Shown in pieces: positions 1 to 7,686 of a stretch of DNA of 30,066 nucleotides. The stretch is from assembly GCA_009775705.1 (NCBI GenBank), contig VSQE01000029.1, forward strand, positions 1 through 30,066, written 5' to 3'. The translations under genes and the position numbers were made by a program. This DNA is from Prevotellamassilia sp. (GTDB taxonomy: Bacteria; Bacteroidota; Bacteroidia; Bacteroidales; Bacteroidaceae). The notes beneath the pieces were generated by a model. That model saw only the letters and a program-made list of their open reading frames with translations. It had not been told where the DNA came from and ran no database searches. Every line of letters starts with the position of its first letter. The stretch's first letter is position 1.

Positions 1-200
1 ACTCCGATATTGGCCCAGGCGCCGACGCTCGCAGGGGCGTCCACAGAAGGGGTATAGGGCATGTGGGGACCGGCCAGAAAACCGGCAACGATATAGCCCA
101 GCACAAGCGGCTGACGCAGACGTTTGAAAAGAAGCGTGACAACGCCCGCGGCAATCAGTATCAGGGCGAGATCGGAAATCAGGTCGGGAAGATGTTCCAT
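1..200 (-). CDS. Kef-type (CPA2) cation:proton antiporter, N-terminal fragment
   Basis: Only the first 66 codons or so are present; the gene runs off the left edge. Translation from the ATG at 198-200 begins MEHLPDLISDLALILIAAGV, then a basic FKRLRQP turn and the segment LGYIVAGFLAGPHMP. This pattern of a hydrophobic helix, a short basic loop and a G-rich helix ending in GP is the usual N-terminus of the CPA2/KefB membrane domain, which exchanges K+ or Na+ for H+ across the inner membrane. The gene follows pepT on the same strand, with a terminator between them, so it probably has its own promoter. The C-terminal part, including any TrkA-N/RCK domain that would separate KefB/KefC types from simple Na+/H+ antiporters, lies outside the window. 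Confidence 0.8.
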   Translation of the reverse strand, partial: MEHLPDLISDLALILIAAGVVTLLFKRLRQPLVLGYIVAGFLAGPHMPYTPSVDAPASVGAWANIG

Positions 201-220
201 GGTTTATGAAAAATTTTTTG

Positions 221-254
221 AAAAAAAGAACCGGCCGCTCTGCTTGCGGCCGGT
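221..254 (-). terminator. Intrinsic terminator of pepT
   Basis: An 8-bp perfect GC stem (231-238 with 246-253, loop 239-245) is followed on the minus strand by TTC and seven T. It sits between the pepT stop codon (275) and the start of the antiporter gene (200), so it should end transcripts coming from pepT. Confidence 0.85.
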
Positions 255-274
255 ATGAGAAGAACAAGAAAGAA

Positions 275-1501
275 TCAGGCTCTGAGAGCAACCAGTTCAC
301 AGATTTTCACCACTACCTCCGATGCTTTCTGCAAAGACGGAACGGGCAGGAATTCGTGCGGACCGTGGAAATTGAGACCGCCGGCAAAGACATTGGGACA
401 CGGAAGCCCCTTGAAAGAGAGCTGGGCACCATCCGTACCGCCACGGATAGCCCTCACCACTGGCGTAATGCCACAATCGGTCATAGCCTGTTTGGCAATG
501 TCTATGACGTGCATGACGGGTTCAATCTTCTCGCGCATGTTATAGTACTGGTCGTTGAGACTGACCTGCACGACCGAAGAGCCGTAGCGGCCGTTCAGTT
601 CGTCGGCCAGATCGCTTACATACTGCTTGCGGGCCTCAAATCTGGCCCGGTCGTGGTCGCGGATGATATAGGTGGCGGAAGCCTTCTCCACCCCACCTTC
701 GAGGGCCACGAGATGATAGAAGCCTTCGTAACCGCTGGTTGTCTCGGGTGTTTCGCCGGCAGGCATCCGGCCCACAAATTCGGCAGCCACACGGGCGGCA
801 TTGATCATCTTGTCCTTGGCATAGCCGGGATGCACGCTGACACCGGTGAACTCCACTTTCGCAGCGGCAGCATTGAAATTCTCAAACTCCAGCTCGCCCA
901 GTTCGCCGCCGTCCATCGTGTAGGCCCATTCGCAACCGAACTTCCCTACATCGAACTTATGGGCGCCCAGTCCTATCTCCTCATCGGGATTGAAACCCAC
1001 ACGAATCTTGCCGTGCTTGATTTCCGGATGTTCCAGCAGGTAGACCATAGCCTGCACGATCTCGGCAATGCCGGCCTTATCGTCCGCTCCGAGCAGCGTG
1101 TGTCCGTCGGTGACAATGATGTCCTCGCCTTTATGGGCAAGAAGTTCGGGAAATTTCGACGGCGAAGTGACGATACCGGCCCCGGCGTCAAGCACGATGT
1201 CGCCGCCGTCATAGCCGCGCACTATACGGGGCTTCACATCGCGGCCGGAACAGTCGGGACTGGTATCCATGTGTGCGATGAAACCGATCACAGGCACCGG
1301 CTTGTCGGTGTTGGCGGGAAGCGTAGCATAGAGGTAGCCGTCGGAATCGAGTTCCACCTCAGTGAGTCCGATTGTCTGCAATTCTTCTTTCAGATAGCGG
1401 GCCAGATCGAGTTGCTTGTCCGTGCTGGGAGTTTTCCCCGTCTCGTCGGCCGACTGTGTGTCAAAGCTGACATACTTTAAAAATCTTTCTACGATGGTCA
1501 T
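275..1501 (-). CDS. pepT: Peptidase T, tripeptide aminopeptidase (M20B)
   Basis: This is a cytoplasmic di-zinc aminopeptidase that removes the N-terminal residue from tripeptides. The 408-residue product has the family's usual length. The metal and catalytic motifs of M20 peptidases are visible: IAHMDTSPD (H77, D79), HTLLGADDKAG (D140), NPDEEIG (E174, E175), YTMDGGE (D197) and the C-terminal NFHGPHE (H379). The lid/dimerisation domain lies between, around residues 208-325. The start MTIVERFLKYVSFDTQS matches the normal N-terminus of PepT. Upstream on the same strand, after 66 bases, is the FMN reductase gene; a terminator follows the stop. Nothing looks broken. Confidence 0.95.
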   Translation of the reverse strand: MTIVERFLKYVSFDTQSADETGKTPSTDKQLDLARYLKEELQTIGLTEVELDSDGYLYATLPANTDKPVPVIGFIAHMDTSPDCSGRDVKPRIVRGYDGGDIVLDAGAGIVTSPSKFPELLAHKGEDIIVTDGHTLLGADDKAGIAEIVQAMVYLLEHPEIKHGKIRVGFNPDEEIGLGAHKFDVGKFGCEWAYTMDGGELGELEFENFNAAAAKVEFTGVSVHPGYAKDKMINAARVAAEFVGRMPAGETPETTSGYEGFYHLVALEGGVEKASATYIIRDHDRARFEARKQYVSDLADELNGRYGSSVVQVSLNDQYYNMREKIEPVMHVIDIAKQAMTDCGITPVVRAIRGGTDGAQLSFKGLPCPNVFAGGLNFHGPHEFLPVPSLQKASEVVVKICELVALRA

Positions 1502-1562
1502 GGTTCTATGGAAATAGGTTATTCTGTAACTGCGTGGATGGTCCGGAAAGGACTTTCACCCA

Positions 1563-1570
1563 CAAAATTA
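1563..1570 (-). promoter_or_regulatory. Possible -7 box of a pepT promoter
   Basis: The minus strand reads TAATTTTG, a fit to the Bacteroidota TAnnTTTG box, about 60 bases before the pepT ATG. It overlaps the last codon of the FMN reductase gene. No convincing TTTG -33 element was found about 20 bases upstream, so pepT could instead be read through from the upstream genes. Confidence 0.3.
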
Positions 1571-2161
1571 CGATTTTTCGCTGACACACAGGTTCTGCGA
1601 ATCGGAAAAAATACAGTCAAGGAAAGCCTCCGTCTGCCGTTTCAAAGCATCCTCCTGCTCGCGGGACAGCACCAGCCGGTCCGTTGTCCATGCCTCCCCG
1701 CCCAGCGAAATGCCCGTCTGGGGCCGGACCATGACATCGGCACGGATAAAAGGCAACGTCAGCAGTTCCACCAGTTTCTCGCGGCATTTCACGGTGGCCC
1801 CTCCGCCACCGGCTCCGCTCAAAGCCACTTTCTTGCCGTTGACGGCCAGCGGTGTCTTCAAGTCGCCGGGCGCAACCGGCCGCGAGAGCCAGTCAATCAG
1901 ATTCTTCAGACAGCCGGGATAGCTGTGGTTGTACTCCGGAGAGAAAATCCACAACCCATCGGCCGCCGCCACTTTGTCACGAACCGCCGCGACAGAAGCG
2001 GGAACGGGAAACTCGGCGTCCTGATCTATCATCGGCACATCCTGAAAGTCCAGATACTCAACAATGGCCCGGCCGTCTATCAACCGCTCAGCCATCTGCG
2101 CTAGCTGTCTGTTGAAAGAATTCTTTCGCAGAGAGCCTACAATAAACAGTATTTTCTTCAT
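1568..2161 (-). CDS. NAD(P)H-dependent FMN reductase, flavodoxin fold
   Basis: The 197-residue protein is a small flavoprotein of the NADPH-dependent FMN reductase family (PF03358), which reduces free FMN, quinones or similar acceptors in the cytoplasm. The phosphate-binding loop is seen at residues 8-17 (VGSLRKNSFN), and the second FMN-binding motif FSPEYNHSYPG lies near residue 95, followed by LKNLIDWLSRP. A Gly-rich stretch GAGGGGATV follows near residue 135. It lies 17 bases after the thioredoxin gene on the same strand, so the two are probably cotranscribed as a small redox unit. The physiological acceptor cannot be told from sequence. Confidence 0.88.
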   Translation of the reverse strand: MKKILFIVGSLRKNSFNRQLAQMAERLIDGRAIVEYLDFQDVPMIDQDAEFPVPASVAAVRDKVAAADGLWIFSPEYNHSYPGCLKNLIDWLSRPVAPGDLKTPLAVNGKKVALSGAGGGGATVKCREKLVELLTLPFIRADVMVRPQTGISLGGEAWTTDRLVLSREQEDALKRQTEAFLDCIFSDSQNLCVSEKS

Positions 2162-2178
2162 AAGTTCCAGTTATTATT

Positions 2179-2478
2179 TCATTTCAAAAACGGATCCATC
2201 ACCGTCAGCAGTTCGGTCTTCGACAACGCCCCGCTTTGCCGCCAAAGGGCCTCTCCGTCCCTGAACAGCATCAAGGTGGGAACCGACCGGACCCCATACC
2301 GGCCGGCCACCGCAGTATGCCTGTCCACATCCATCTTCAGTATGCGGACGCGGTCGCCCAACACCTCCTTTACCTGCTCCAGAACAGGGTGCATCATCCG
2401 GCAAGGCTGGCACCATGTCGCATAGAAATCCACCAGCACCAGCCGGCTGCCCGAAATCACATCGTTGAAAGTCTCCAT
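2179..2478 (-). CDS. Thioredoxin-family protein with a CQPC active site
   Basis: The 99-residue protein is one thioredoxin domain. It has VDFYATWCQPCRMMHPVLEQ at residues 16-35 (redox cysteines C23 and C26) and the cis-proline motif SVPTLMLF near residue 68. It has no signal peptide, so a cytoplasmic disulfide reductase is expected. The active site is C-Q-P-C rather than the classical C-G-P-C, which can shift redox potential and partner choice, so it may be a thioredoxin-like protein rather than the main thioredoxin. It is the first gene of a minus-strand unit with the FMN reductase 17 bases downstream, and is divergent from the asparaginase gene. No clear promoter was identified for it in the 167-base divergent region. 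Confidence 0.9.
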   Translation of the reverse strand: METFNDVISGSRLVLVDFYATWCQPCRMMHPVLEQVKEVLGDRVRILKMDVDRHTAVAGRYGVRSVPTLMLFRDGEALWRQSGALSKTELLTVMDPFLK

Positions 2479-2633
2479 TGTGTTATCTTTACAGTTATAT
2501 ACTCATTTCCAGCCCGTCCCACCCGGACGGATCCGGACTACGAAAATACAAAAAAACGCAGACAAGCCGGCACGTATTCAGAATATTTACGTAAAACTTC
2601 TATCGGGCTATATTTTATTAGCAGGCAAAAACG

Positions 2634-2641
2634 TATATTTG
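2634..2641 (+). promoter_or_regulatory. Promoter -7 box just before ansA
   Basis: TATATTTG matches TAnnTTTG exactly and ends only 4 bases before the ansA ATG at 2646. An AT-rich segment lies at the -33 distance (around 2611-2616) without a perfect TTTG. Initiation the usual few bases downstream would put the mRNA start at or very near the start codon. Confidence 0.6.
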
Positions 2642-2645
2642 CAGC

Positions 2646-3698
2646 ATGAACGAGGAAAACAAGCCTTCCATCCTGATTATCTACACCGGCGGCACCATCG
2701 GAATGATCGAGAATCCCGAGACCGGCGCACTCGAGACTTTCGACTTCGAGCAATTCCGCCACCACGTGCCCGAATTGAAACGCTTCAACTACCACATCGA
2801 CGCCCTAGCTTTCGACCGGGCCATCGACTCAAGCGATATGGAGCCGAAATACTGGATTGAGCTGACACGCACCATCAGCGACAACTACGAACGCTATGAC
2901 GGCTTTGTCATCCTGCACGGCACCGACACGATGGCCTATACCGCCTCGGCGCTGAGTTTCATGCTCGAAAATCTGGGCAAGCCCGTCATCATCACCGGTT
3001 CTCAGCTCCCCATCGGACAGCTGAGAACCGACGGAAAGGAAAACCTGCTGACCTCCATCGAGATCGCCGCTGCCCGGAACGCACAGGACGAGCCCATCGT
3101 ACCGGAAGTCTGCATTTTCTTCGAAAACCGACTCATGCGCGGCAACCGTACCACCAAAATCAATTCCGAGGGATTCAACGCCTTCCGCTCTCACAATCAC
3201 CCCTCGCTGGCCCACGCCGGCATCCACATCAAATACGAGACCCATCTCATCCGCCGGCCCGACCCCGACCGCCCCTTCACGCCCCACTATCTGCTGGACA
3301 ACAGTGTCATCATCCTGACCCTCTTTCCCGGCATACGCGCAGAGTTTGTCGACACCGTCCTGAACATGCCGGGCCTCAAAGCCGTTGTCCTGAAAACCTA
3401 CGGAGCGGGCAACGCGCCGCAGAAGTCCTGGTTATTAGACAAGCTACGCGAACTGAACCGGCACGGCATCATCCTTGTCAACATCACCCAGTGCTCGAAA
3501 GGCACGGTCCGCATGAGACTTTACGAAACGGGGCTTCAACTGCTTCAAGCCGGTGTCATCAACGGCCACGACTCCACCTTGGAGGGCACCGTGACGAAGC
3601 TGATGTTCCTCCTCGGCCACCAATACGACAAGGAAACAATCGTCCGCCTGATGAATACCGACATCGCGGGCGAAATTACCCTGAGCGACGAGGAATGA
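2646..3698 (+). CDS. ansA: Type I L-asparaginase
   Basis: This cytoplasmic enzyme hydrolyses L-asparagine to aspartate and ammonia. The 350-residue product shows both catalytic threonine motifs: IIYTGGTIGM (T14) at the N-terminus and HGTDTMAYTAS (T93-D94, residues 91-101). VIITGSQLPIGQLRTDGKEN follows. The lack of a signal peptide and the YTGGTIGM form fit the type I (AnsA) family rather than periplasmic type II. The ATG at 2646 is chosen because the protein starts just before this motif and a -7 box lies directly upstream. Its stop overlaps the next gene's start in ATGA (3695-3698), so it is translationally coupled to an ABC binding-protein gene, an unexpected partner for an asparaginase. 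Confidence 0.95.
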   Translation: MNEENKPSILIIYTGGTIGMIENPETGALETFDFEQFRHHVPELKRFNYHIDALAFDRAIDSSDMEPKYWIELTRTISDNYERYDGFVILHGTDTMAYTASALSFMLENLGKPVIITGSQLPIGQLRTDGKENLLTSIEIAAARNAQDEPIVPEVCIFFENRLMRGNRTTKINSEGFNAFRSHNHPSLAHAGIHIKYETHLIRRPDPDRPFTPHYLLDNSVIILTLFPGIRAEFVDTVLNMPGLKAVVLKTYGAGNAPQKSWLLDKLRELNRHGIILVNITQCSKGTVRMRLYETGLQLLQAGVINGHDSTLEGTVTKLMFLLGHQYDKETIVRLMNTDIAGEITLSDEE

Positions 3699-4831
3699 AA
3701 CAGCTGTTTCTCCTGCTTCTGCTGCTGGCCGCCGGTCTCTGCGCCTGTCGTTCCCGACACGGTGGCGACACGCAACCCTCCCTCACAGCCGATACCCTTT
3801 CCCTGTCCCGGGCCTCCCTGCTCCGGATTGTACACACCGCCTCATACGCTACCGTCGACATCGGAGATGCCTGGCATCCCGGCAAGACACTGCGACGCTA
3901 CATACTGGTGCCGCGCGACAGCGCCATCCCCCCCCGGCTGCCTGAAGGCACACTCGTGCGCACTCCGTTGCGCCGGGCCGTTGTCCTTTCCGCCGTCCAT
4001 GCGGCCCTGCTCTGCGAACTGGGCCGCACAGACTGCATCGGCGGTCTGTGCGATGTGGGCTACATCCTGAACCGCGATCTCCGGAAGGACGTCTCCGACG
4101 GACGCATAGAAGACATGGGCAGCAGCATGAACCCCGATGCCGAACGCATCATCGCCTCCGGTGCCGACGCCTTGCTGGTGTCTCCTTTCGAGAATGCCGG
4201 CCACGGCCCGGTAGAACGGCTCGGCATTCCGCTCATAGAATGTGCAGACTACATGGAGACCTCTCCGCTGGGACGAGCCGAATGGATGCGCTTCTTCGGA
4301 CTGCTGTTCGGCTGTGAGCGGCAGGCCGACTCGCTGTTCCGGAAAGTGGAACAGGAATACGAGACGTTGCGCGCAGCCGCACGACGCGCCGGCAACCGCC
4401 CCACACTGCTCTGCGACATGAAAGAGGGGGCGGCATGGTACGTCCCGGCGGGCGGGAGCACCCTGGGCAGCCTCTACAACGACGCCGGAGCCGACTATCT
4501 CTTTGCCGGCAACAAAGGGACCGGATCGGCCGCCCTCTCCTTCGAGACGGTGATGCGGAAAGCGCACGACGCGGATTTCTGGATCGTGAAATACGGCCGT
4601 CCCACCGGCCTTACATACGCCGGCATGGAGGCCGACATGCCTCTTTGCCGCAAATTCCGCCCCTGGCAAGAACAACGTGTTTACGGCTGCAACACCTTCC
4701 GCATCCCCTACTACGAAGAGGTGCCGTTCCATCCGGAACGCCTGCTGCGCGACCTCGTGCATATCTTCCACCCCGAGCTGCTGCCGGACCATCGGCTCCG
4801 CTATTACCATCCCCTAAACAAACAGCCATGA
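3695..4831 (+). CDS. ABC-type periplasmic binding lipoprotein, cobalamin/iron-siderophore type
   Basis: The 378-residue protein starts MKQLFLLLLLLAAGLCAC, a lipoprotein signal with lipobox LCAC and lipidated C18. The body fits the helical-backbone (BtuF/FhuD, PF01497) fold. RAVVLSAVHAALLCELG leads into the first lobe, IEDMGSSMNPDAERIIASG and DALLVSPFENAG follow, a long central helix lies near residues 195-230, and the second lobe contains GSLYNDAGADYLF. Such proteins capture cobalamin, haem or Fe-siderophores and hand them to a FecCD permease, which is the next gene. The start is set by the ATGA overlap with ansA and by the signal peptide; the frame stays open further upstream, but that part is antisense-like shadow. 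The ligand is undetermined. Confidence 0.88.
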   Translation: MKQLFLLLLLLAAGLCACRSRHGGDTQPSLTADTLSLSRASLLRIVHTASYATVDIGDAWHPGKTLRRYILVPRDSAIPPRLPEGTLVRTPLRRAVVLSAVHAALLCELGRTDCIGGLCDVGYILNRDLRKDVSDGRIEDMGSSMNPDAERIIASGADALLVSPFENAGHGPVERLGIPLIECADYMETSPLGRAEWMRFFGLLFGCERQADSLFRKVEQEYETLRAAARRAGNRPTLLCDMKEGAAWYVPAGGSTLGSLYNDAGADYLFAGNKGTGSAALSFETVMRKAHDADFWIVKYGRPTGLTYAGMEADMPLCRKFRPWQEQRVYGCNTFRIPYYEEVPFHPERLLRDLVHIFHPELLPDHRLRYYHPLNKQP

Positions 4832-5835
4832 TGACGCTGCGCCGCCTGCTGCCCCTGTTGCTGCTCATTCTGCTGGCCGCCGCCAACCTGATATGGGGAA
4901 GCACGGCCCTCTCCGCCGGAGAGATGCTGGACGTGCTGACGGGAGACGCTCCTTCCGACAGCACGGCGGCGTTCATCCTGACGGAGGTGCGCCTGCCCCG
5001 GCTGCTGACCGCCCTGCTGGCCGGCGCAGCCCTGTCGGCGGCGGGACTGGTGATGCAGACAGTATTCGCCAATCCGCTGGCCGACCCTTCGATTCTCGGC
5101 GTAAACAGCGGAGCCGCACTGGGAGCCGCACTGGCCCTGTTGCTGCTGGGAGGCGGCATAACAGCCGGCGGCATCGCCCTGTCGGGATTTCTGCTCACGG
5201 TATGCGCCGCCTTCCTCGGAGCCGCGGCCGTCATCGGGCTGCTGGTGCTTTGCTCCTCGTTGCTGCGGGGCAGTCTGCCGCTGCTCATAGCCGGGATCAT
5301 GATCAGTTTCGCAGCCTCGGCCGTCATCTCCCTGCTCAGTTTCTACGCCACGGCACAGGGAGTGCGCAGTTACGTGATGTGGGGAATGGGAGATTTCTCC
5401 GGAGTTTCGTCCGGACGGATTCCGCTCTTCGCAGGTTTGGTCTGCGCGGGGCTGGTGTTGCTGTGCCTGATGGCCAAACCGCTCAACGCCCTGCTATTAG
5501 GCAACGACTATGCGGCCAATCTGGGCTTCCGCATCCGAAGGGTGCGCACGACATTGCTGATGCTGACAGGACTGCTCACCGCCCTCGTCACGGCATTGTG
5601 CGGGCCCATAGCCTTTCTCGGTCTGGCCATGCCGCACGTGACACGCCTGCTGCTCGGCACCGCCGACCACCGCCGCCTGCTGCCGGCCGCCATGCTGTGG
5701 GGGGCCGACGCGGCCTTGCTGTGCAACCTCATCTCCCTGCTCCCGGGCGAACGCGGACAGTTGCCCGTCAACGCCTTGACCTCTCTGTTGGGCATCCCCT
5801 TTGTATTCTTCATACTGCTGCGGAAAAGAAGCTGA
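4828..5835 (+). CDS. FecCD/BtuC-family ABC transporter permease
   Basis: This 335-residue polytopic inner-membrane protein is of the FecCD family (PF01032), which imports cobalamin, haem or siderophores. After an N-terminal hydrophobic helix come the motif VRLPRLLTALLAGAALSAAG and the segment NPLADPSILGVNSGAALGAA, both strong family signatures. Near the C-terminus, GPIAFLGLAMPHVTRLLLG is the cytoplasmic coupling region that contacts the ATPase. The ATG at 4828 overlaps the stop of the binding-protein gene in ATGA, giving tight coupling. No ATP-binding subunit gene follows; the next 390 bases hold terminators. The ATPase must come from elsewhere. Confidence 0.93.
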   Translation: MMTLRRLLPLLLLILLAAANLIWGSTALSAGEMLDVLTGDAPSDSTAAFILTEVRLPRLLTALLAGAALSAAGLVMQTVFANPLADPSILGVNSGAALGAALALLLLGGGITAGGIALSGFLLTVCAAFLGAAAVIGLLVLCSSLLRGSLPLLIAGIMISFAASAVISLLSFYATAQGVRSYVMWGMGDFSGVSSGRIPLFAGLVCAGLVLLCLMAKPLNALLLGNDYAANLGFRIRRVRTTLLMLTGLLTALVTALCGPIAFLGLAMPHVTRLLLGTADHRRLLPAAMLWGADAALLCNLISLLPGERGQLPVNALTSLLGIPFVFFILLRKRS

Positions 5836-5990
5836 ATCCGCCACACCGGATTTCGGAAAAACACATCCGGCAAAAGCCATGCCAGAATTTTTTTCGGAAA
5901 ATTTCGTATACACTGTTTAACGCACATCCTCAAAGTTTAACTTTAAGATTTTCCGGAAACTGAACAGCAAAGAACCTTTTTTTCACAACA

Positions 5991-6030
5991 TAGGACCTTT
6001 TTTGAAAAAGATAGGACCTTTTTTGAAAAA
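5991..6030 (+). repeat. Tandem repeat of TAGGACCTTTTTTGAAAAA
   Basis: The 19-base unit occurs at 5991-6009 and 6012-6030, with a partial match (GAACCTTTTTTT) just before, near 5972-5983. The second copy forms the 5' arm of the terminator hairpin at 6011-6046, so the first copy can compete for the same 3' arm. Confidence 0.7.
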
Positions 6031-6046
6031 CATCCTATGTTTTTTT
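6011..6046 (+). terminator. Intrinsic terminator of the ansA-permease operon
   Basis: ATAGGA (6011-6016) pairs with TCCTAT (6033-6038). Inside it a T-run pairs with an A-run, and the hairpin is followed by seven T (6040-6046). It lies about 175 bases after the permease stop codon. Confidence 0.7.
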
Positions 6047-6060
6047 CACGTTAAGCAACG

Positions 6061-6088
6061 AAAAAAGCCGCCCGTTAGGCGGCTTTTC
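6061..6088 (-). terminator. Intrinsic terminator facing metY
   Basis: GCCGCC (6067-6072) pairs with GGCGGC (6078-6083) around a 5-base loop. Six A on the left flank become a T6 tract on the minus strand, and TTTT follows on the plus strand. It probably ends metY transcripts and may also back up the plus-strand terminator. Confidence 0.75.
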
Positions 6089-6227
6089 AAGGGTGTTCTA
6101 CTTTGGTAGTGCAAATATACAGCATCCGAGGGCGAAAAGCAAATGTTAATTAACCTATGTTTACATTGGGTCCGAAATGCCCTTTCTGCTTATCGACGCT
6201 TAAAGTGAAACGATACCAGAAGATCTT

Positions 6228-7517
6228 TCACACCTGCCGCAAAGCCTGCTCCAAGTCATCAATGAGGTCGTCGATGTGCTCCGTCCCCACAGAGAGCCTT
6301 ACCGTGGCGGGAGTGATGTGCTGCTGCGCCAGTTCCCGGGGTGAGAGCTGCGAATGGGTGGTGGTATAAGGATGGATGACCAGGCTCTTGACATCGGCCA
6401 CGTTGGCCAGGAGCGAGAAGATGCGCAACGCGTCAATGAAGCGCCAGGCCTCTTCCCGCCCTCCTTTCACCTCGAAAGTGAAGATGCTGCCGCCGCCGTG
6501 CGGGAAATAGCGCCGGTAGAGCGCATGGTCGGGATGGGAGGAAAGCTCGGGATGACTGACATGCGCGATCTTGGGATGGCCGGAAAGATAATCGACAATG
6601 CGCAGGGAGTTTTCCACATGGCGCTCCACACGCAGCGAGAGCGTTTCGAGTCCCTGAAGCAGGATAAAGGCGTTAAAGGGCGACAAGGTGGCGCCGGTGT
6701 CGCGCAGCAGGACGGCCCGGATACGGGTGACGAAGGCGGCGGCTCCGGCGACATCGGCAAAGACAATGCCGTGATACGACGGGTCGGGCTGTGCCAGCGT
6801 AGGGAAACGGTTGGCGTTGGCCTTCCAGTCGAAAGTGCCGCCATCCACGATGATGCCGCCGAGGCTCGTTCCGTGGCCTCCGATGAATTTCGTGGCCGAA
6901 TGCACCACAATGTCGGCCCCGTGCTCGATGGGACGGATCAGATAGGGCGTGCCGAAGGTGTTGTCAATGATGAGCGGCACCCCGTGCCGGTGTGCCGCGG
7001 CGGCCACGGTCTCGATGTCCGTCACGTCGGTGTTGGGATTGCCCAGTGTCTCGGCAAACACCGCCTTCGTCTCGGGCCGGAAAGCCGCCTCAAGCGCCTG
7101 TGCGTCGTTCACCCTGACAATGGTGTGGGAGATGCCCTGCTCCGCCAGCGTGTGCGCGATGAGGTTATAGGAACCGCCGTATAGGTTGTCGGCAGCCACG
7201 ACATGATCGCCCGCGCCGAGGATATTCCGAAGAGCGTAGGTAACGGCCGCCGCGCCGCTGGCTACGGCCAGTGTCGCCACGCCTCCCTCCAATGCGGCCA
7301 TGCGCTCTTCCAGTACGCCCTGCGTGGGATTCGTCAGCCGGCCGTAGATGTTGCCCGCATCGCGCAGGCCGAAACGGTCGGCCGCATGCTGCGAATCGCG
7401 AAATACGTAAGAAGCCGTCTGATAGACGGGAACGGCCCGCGCTCCGGTGGCGGGATCGGGTTGCTCTTGTCCGGCGTGGAGCTGGAGTGTCTCGAAATGT
7501 AATGATTTATTTGCCAT
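6228..7517 (-). CDS. metY: O-acetylhomoserine sulfhydrylase (Cys/Met metabolism PLP enzyme)
   Basis: The 429-residue PLP enzyme most likely converts O-acetyl-L-homoserine plus sulfide to homocysteine in methionine synthesis. Signatures include the N-terminal FETLQLHAGQEQPDPATGAR with VYQTASYVF, the phosphate-binding region NIYGRLTNPT (about residues 56-65), IIDNTFGTPYLIRP, and the PLP lysine in VVHSATKFIGGHGTSLGG (about K210). Length and motifs fit the OAH sulfhydrylase branch better than the roughly 390-residue cystathionine enzymes. The start MANKSLHF at 7517 is preferred over an in-frame ATG at 7547, because the -7 box at 7552-7559 would put that codon at the transcription start. The divergent Lrp-type gene suggests amino-acid-responsive control. 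Confidence 0.92.
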   Translation of the reverse strand: MANKSLHFETLQLHAGQEQPDPATGARAVPVYQTASYVFRDSQHAADRFGLRDAGNIYGRLTNPTQGVLEERMAALEGGVATLAVASGAAAVTYALRNILGAGDHVVAADNLYGGSYNLIAHTLAEQGISHTIVRVNDAQALEAAFRPETKAVFAETLGNPNTDVTDIETVAAAAHRHGVPLIIDNTFGTPYLIRPIEHGADIVVHSATKFIGGHGTSLGGIIVDGGTFDWKANANRFPTLAQPDPSYHGIVFADVAGAAAFVTRIRAVLLRDTGATLSPFNAFILLQGLETLSLRVERHVENSLRIVDYLSGHPKIAHVSHPELSSHPDHALYRRYFPHGGGSIFTFEVKGGREEAWRFIDALRIFSLLANVADVKSLVIHPYTTTHSQLSPRELAQQHITPATVRLSVGTEHIDDLIDDLEQALRQV

Positions 7518-7551
7518 GATACAGTTGTTTTTGGTGTTTGTTTTCACTGTG

Positions 7552-7582
7552 CAAAGGTAGAGACTATATTTATTTCATCCAA
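7552..7582 (-). promoter_or_regulatory. Promoter of metY
   Basis: On the minus strand TTGG (7579-7582) is followed after 19 bases by TACCTTTG (7552-7559), a good match to the Bacteroidota -33/-7 pair. The predicted start near 7545 leaves a leader of about 28 bases before the chosen ATG at 7517. Confidence 0.7.
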
Positions 7583-7587
7583 GAACC

Positions 7588-7618
7588 TTTAAATATTCGG
7601 AATAAAAAGCTAAATTTG
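7588..7618 (+). promoter_or_regulatory. Promoter of the Lrp/AsnC gene
   Basis: TAAATTTG (7611-7618) matches TAnnTTTG, with TTT (7588-7590) 20 bases upstream as a partial -33 element. The two divergent -33 elements lie back to back, about 5 bases apart, so one bound regulator could affect both directions. Confidence 0.65.
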
Positions 7619-7686
7619 CAATATCCTAAAGAATATAAACCCAAAACCATTGTAAAATCTCCCTGCCGGAAGAAAAATATTCTGTG

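Larger units (their letters stand above)
5836..6227. other. Convergent intergenic region, 392 bases, no gene
   Basis: No convincing coding sequence was found here. It lies between the convergent permease and metY genes. It holds a short tandem repeat (5991-6030), a plus-strand terminator hairpin (6011-6046) and a GC hairpin facing the minus strand (6061-6087), all listed separately. The rest (5836-5985 and 6090-6227) shows no feature I recognise. Confidence 0.6.

Noticed and set aside
206..1480. 424-codon open frame on the plus strand opposite pepT
   Set aside because: It is an antisense shadow of a complete peptidase T gene, with no recognisable domain.
3491..3694. Upstream extension of the binding-lipoprotein frame
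   Set aside because: The segment overlaps ansA in another frame; the lipoprotein signal begins exactly at the ATGA overlap (3695).
5991..6030. CRISPR-like repeats
   Set aside because: Only two units, directly adjacent without spacers, and part of a terminator; no cas genes.
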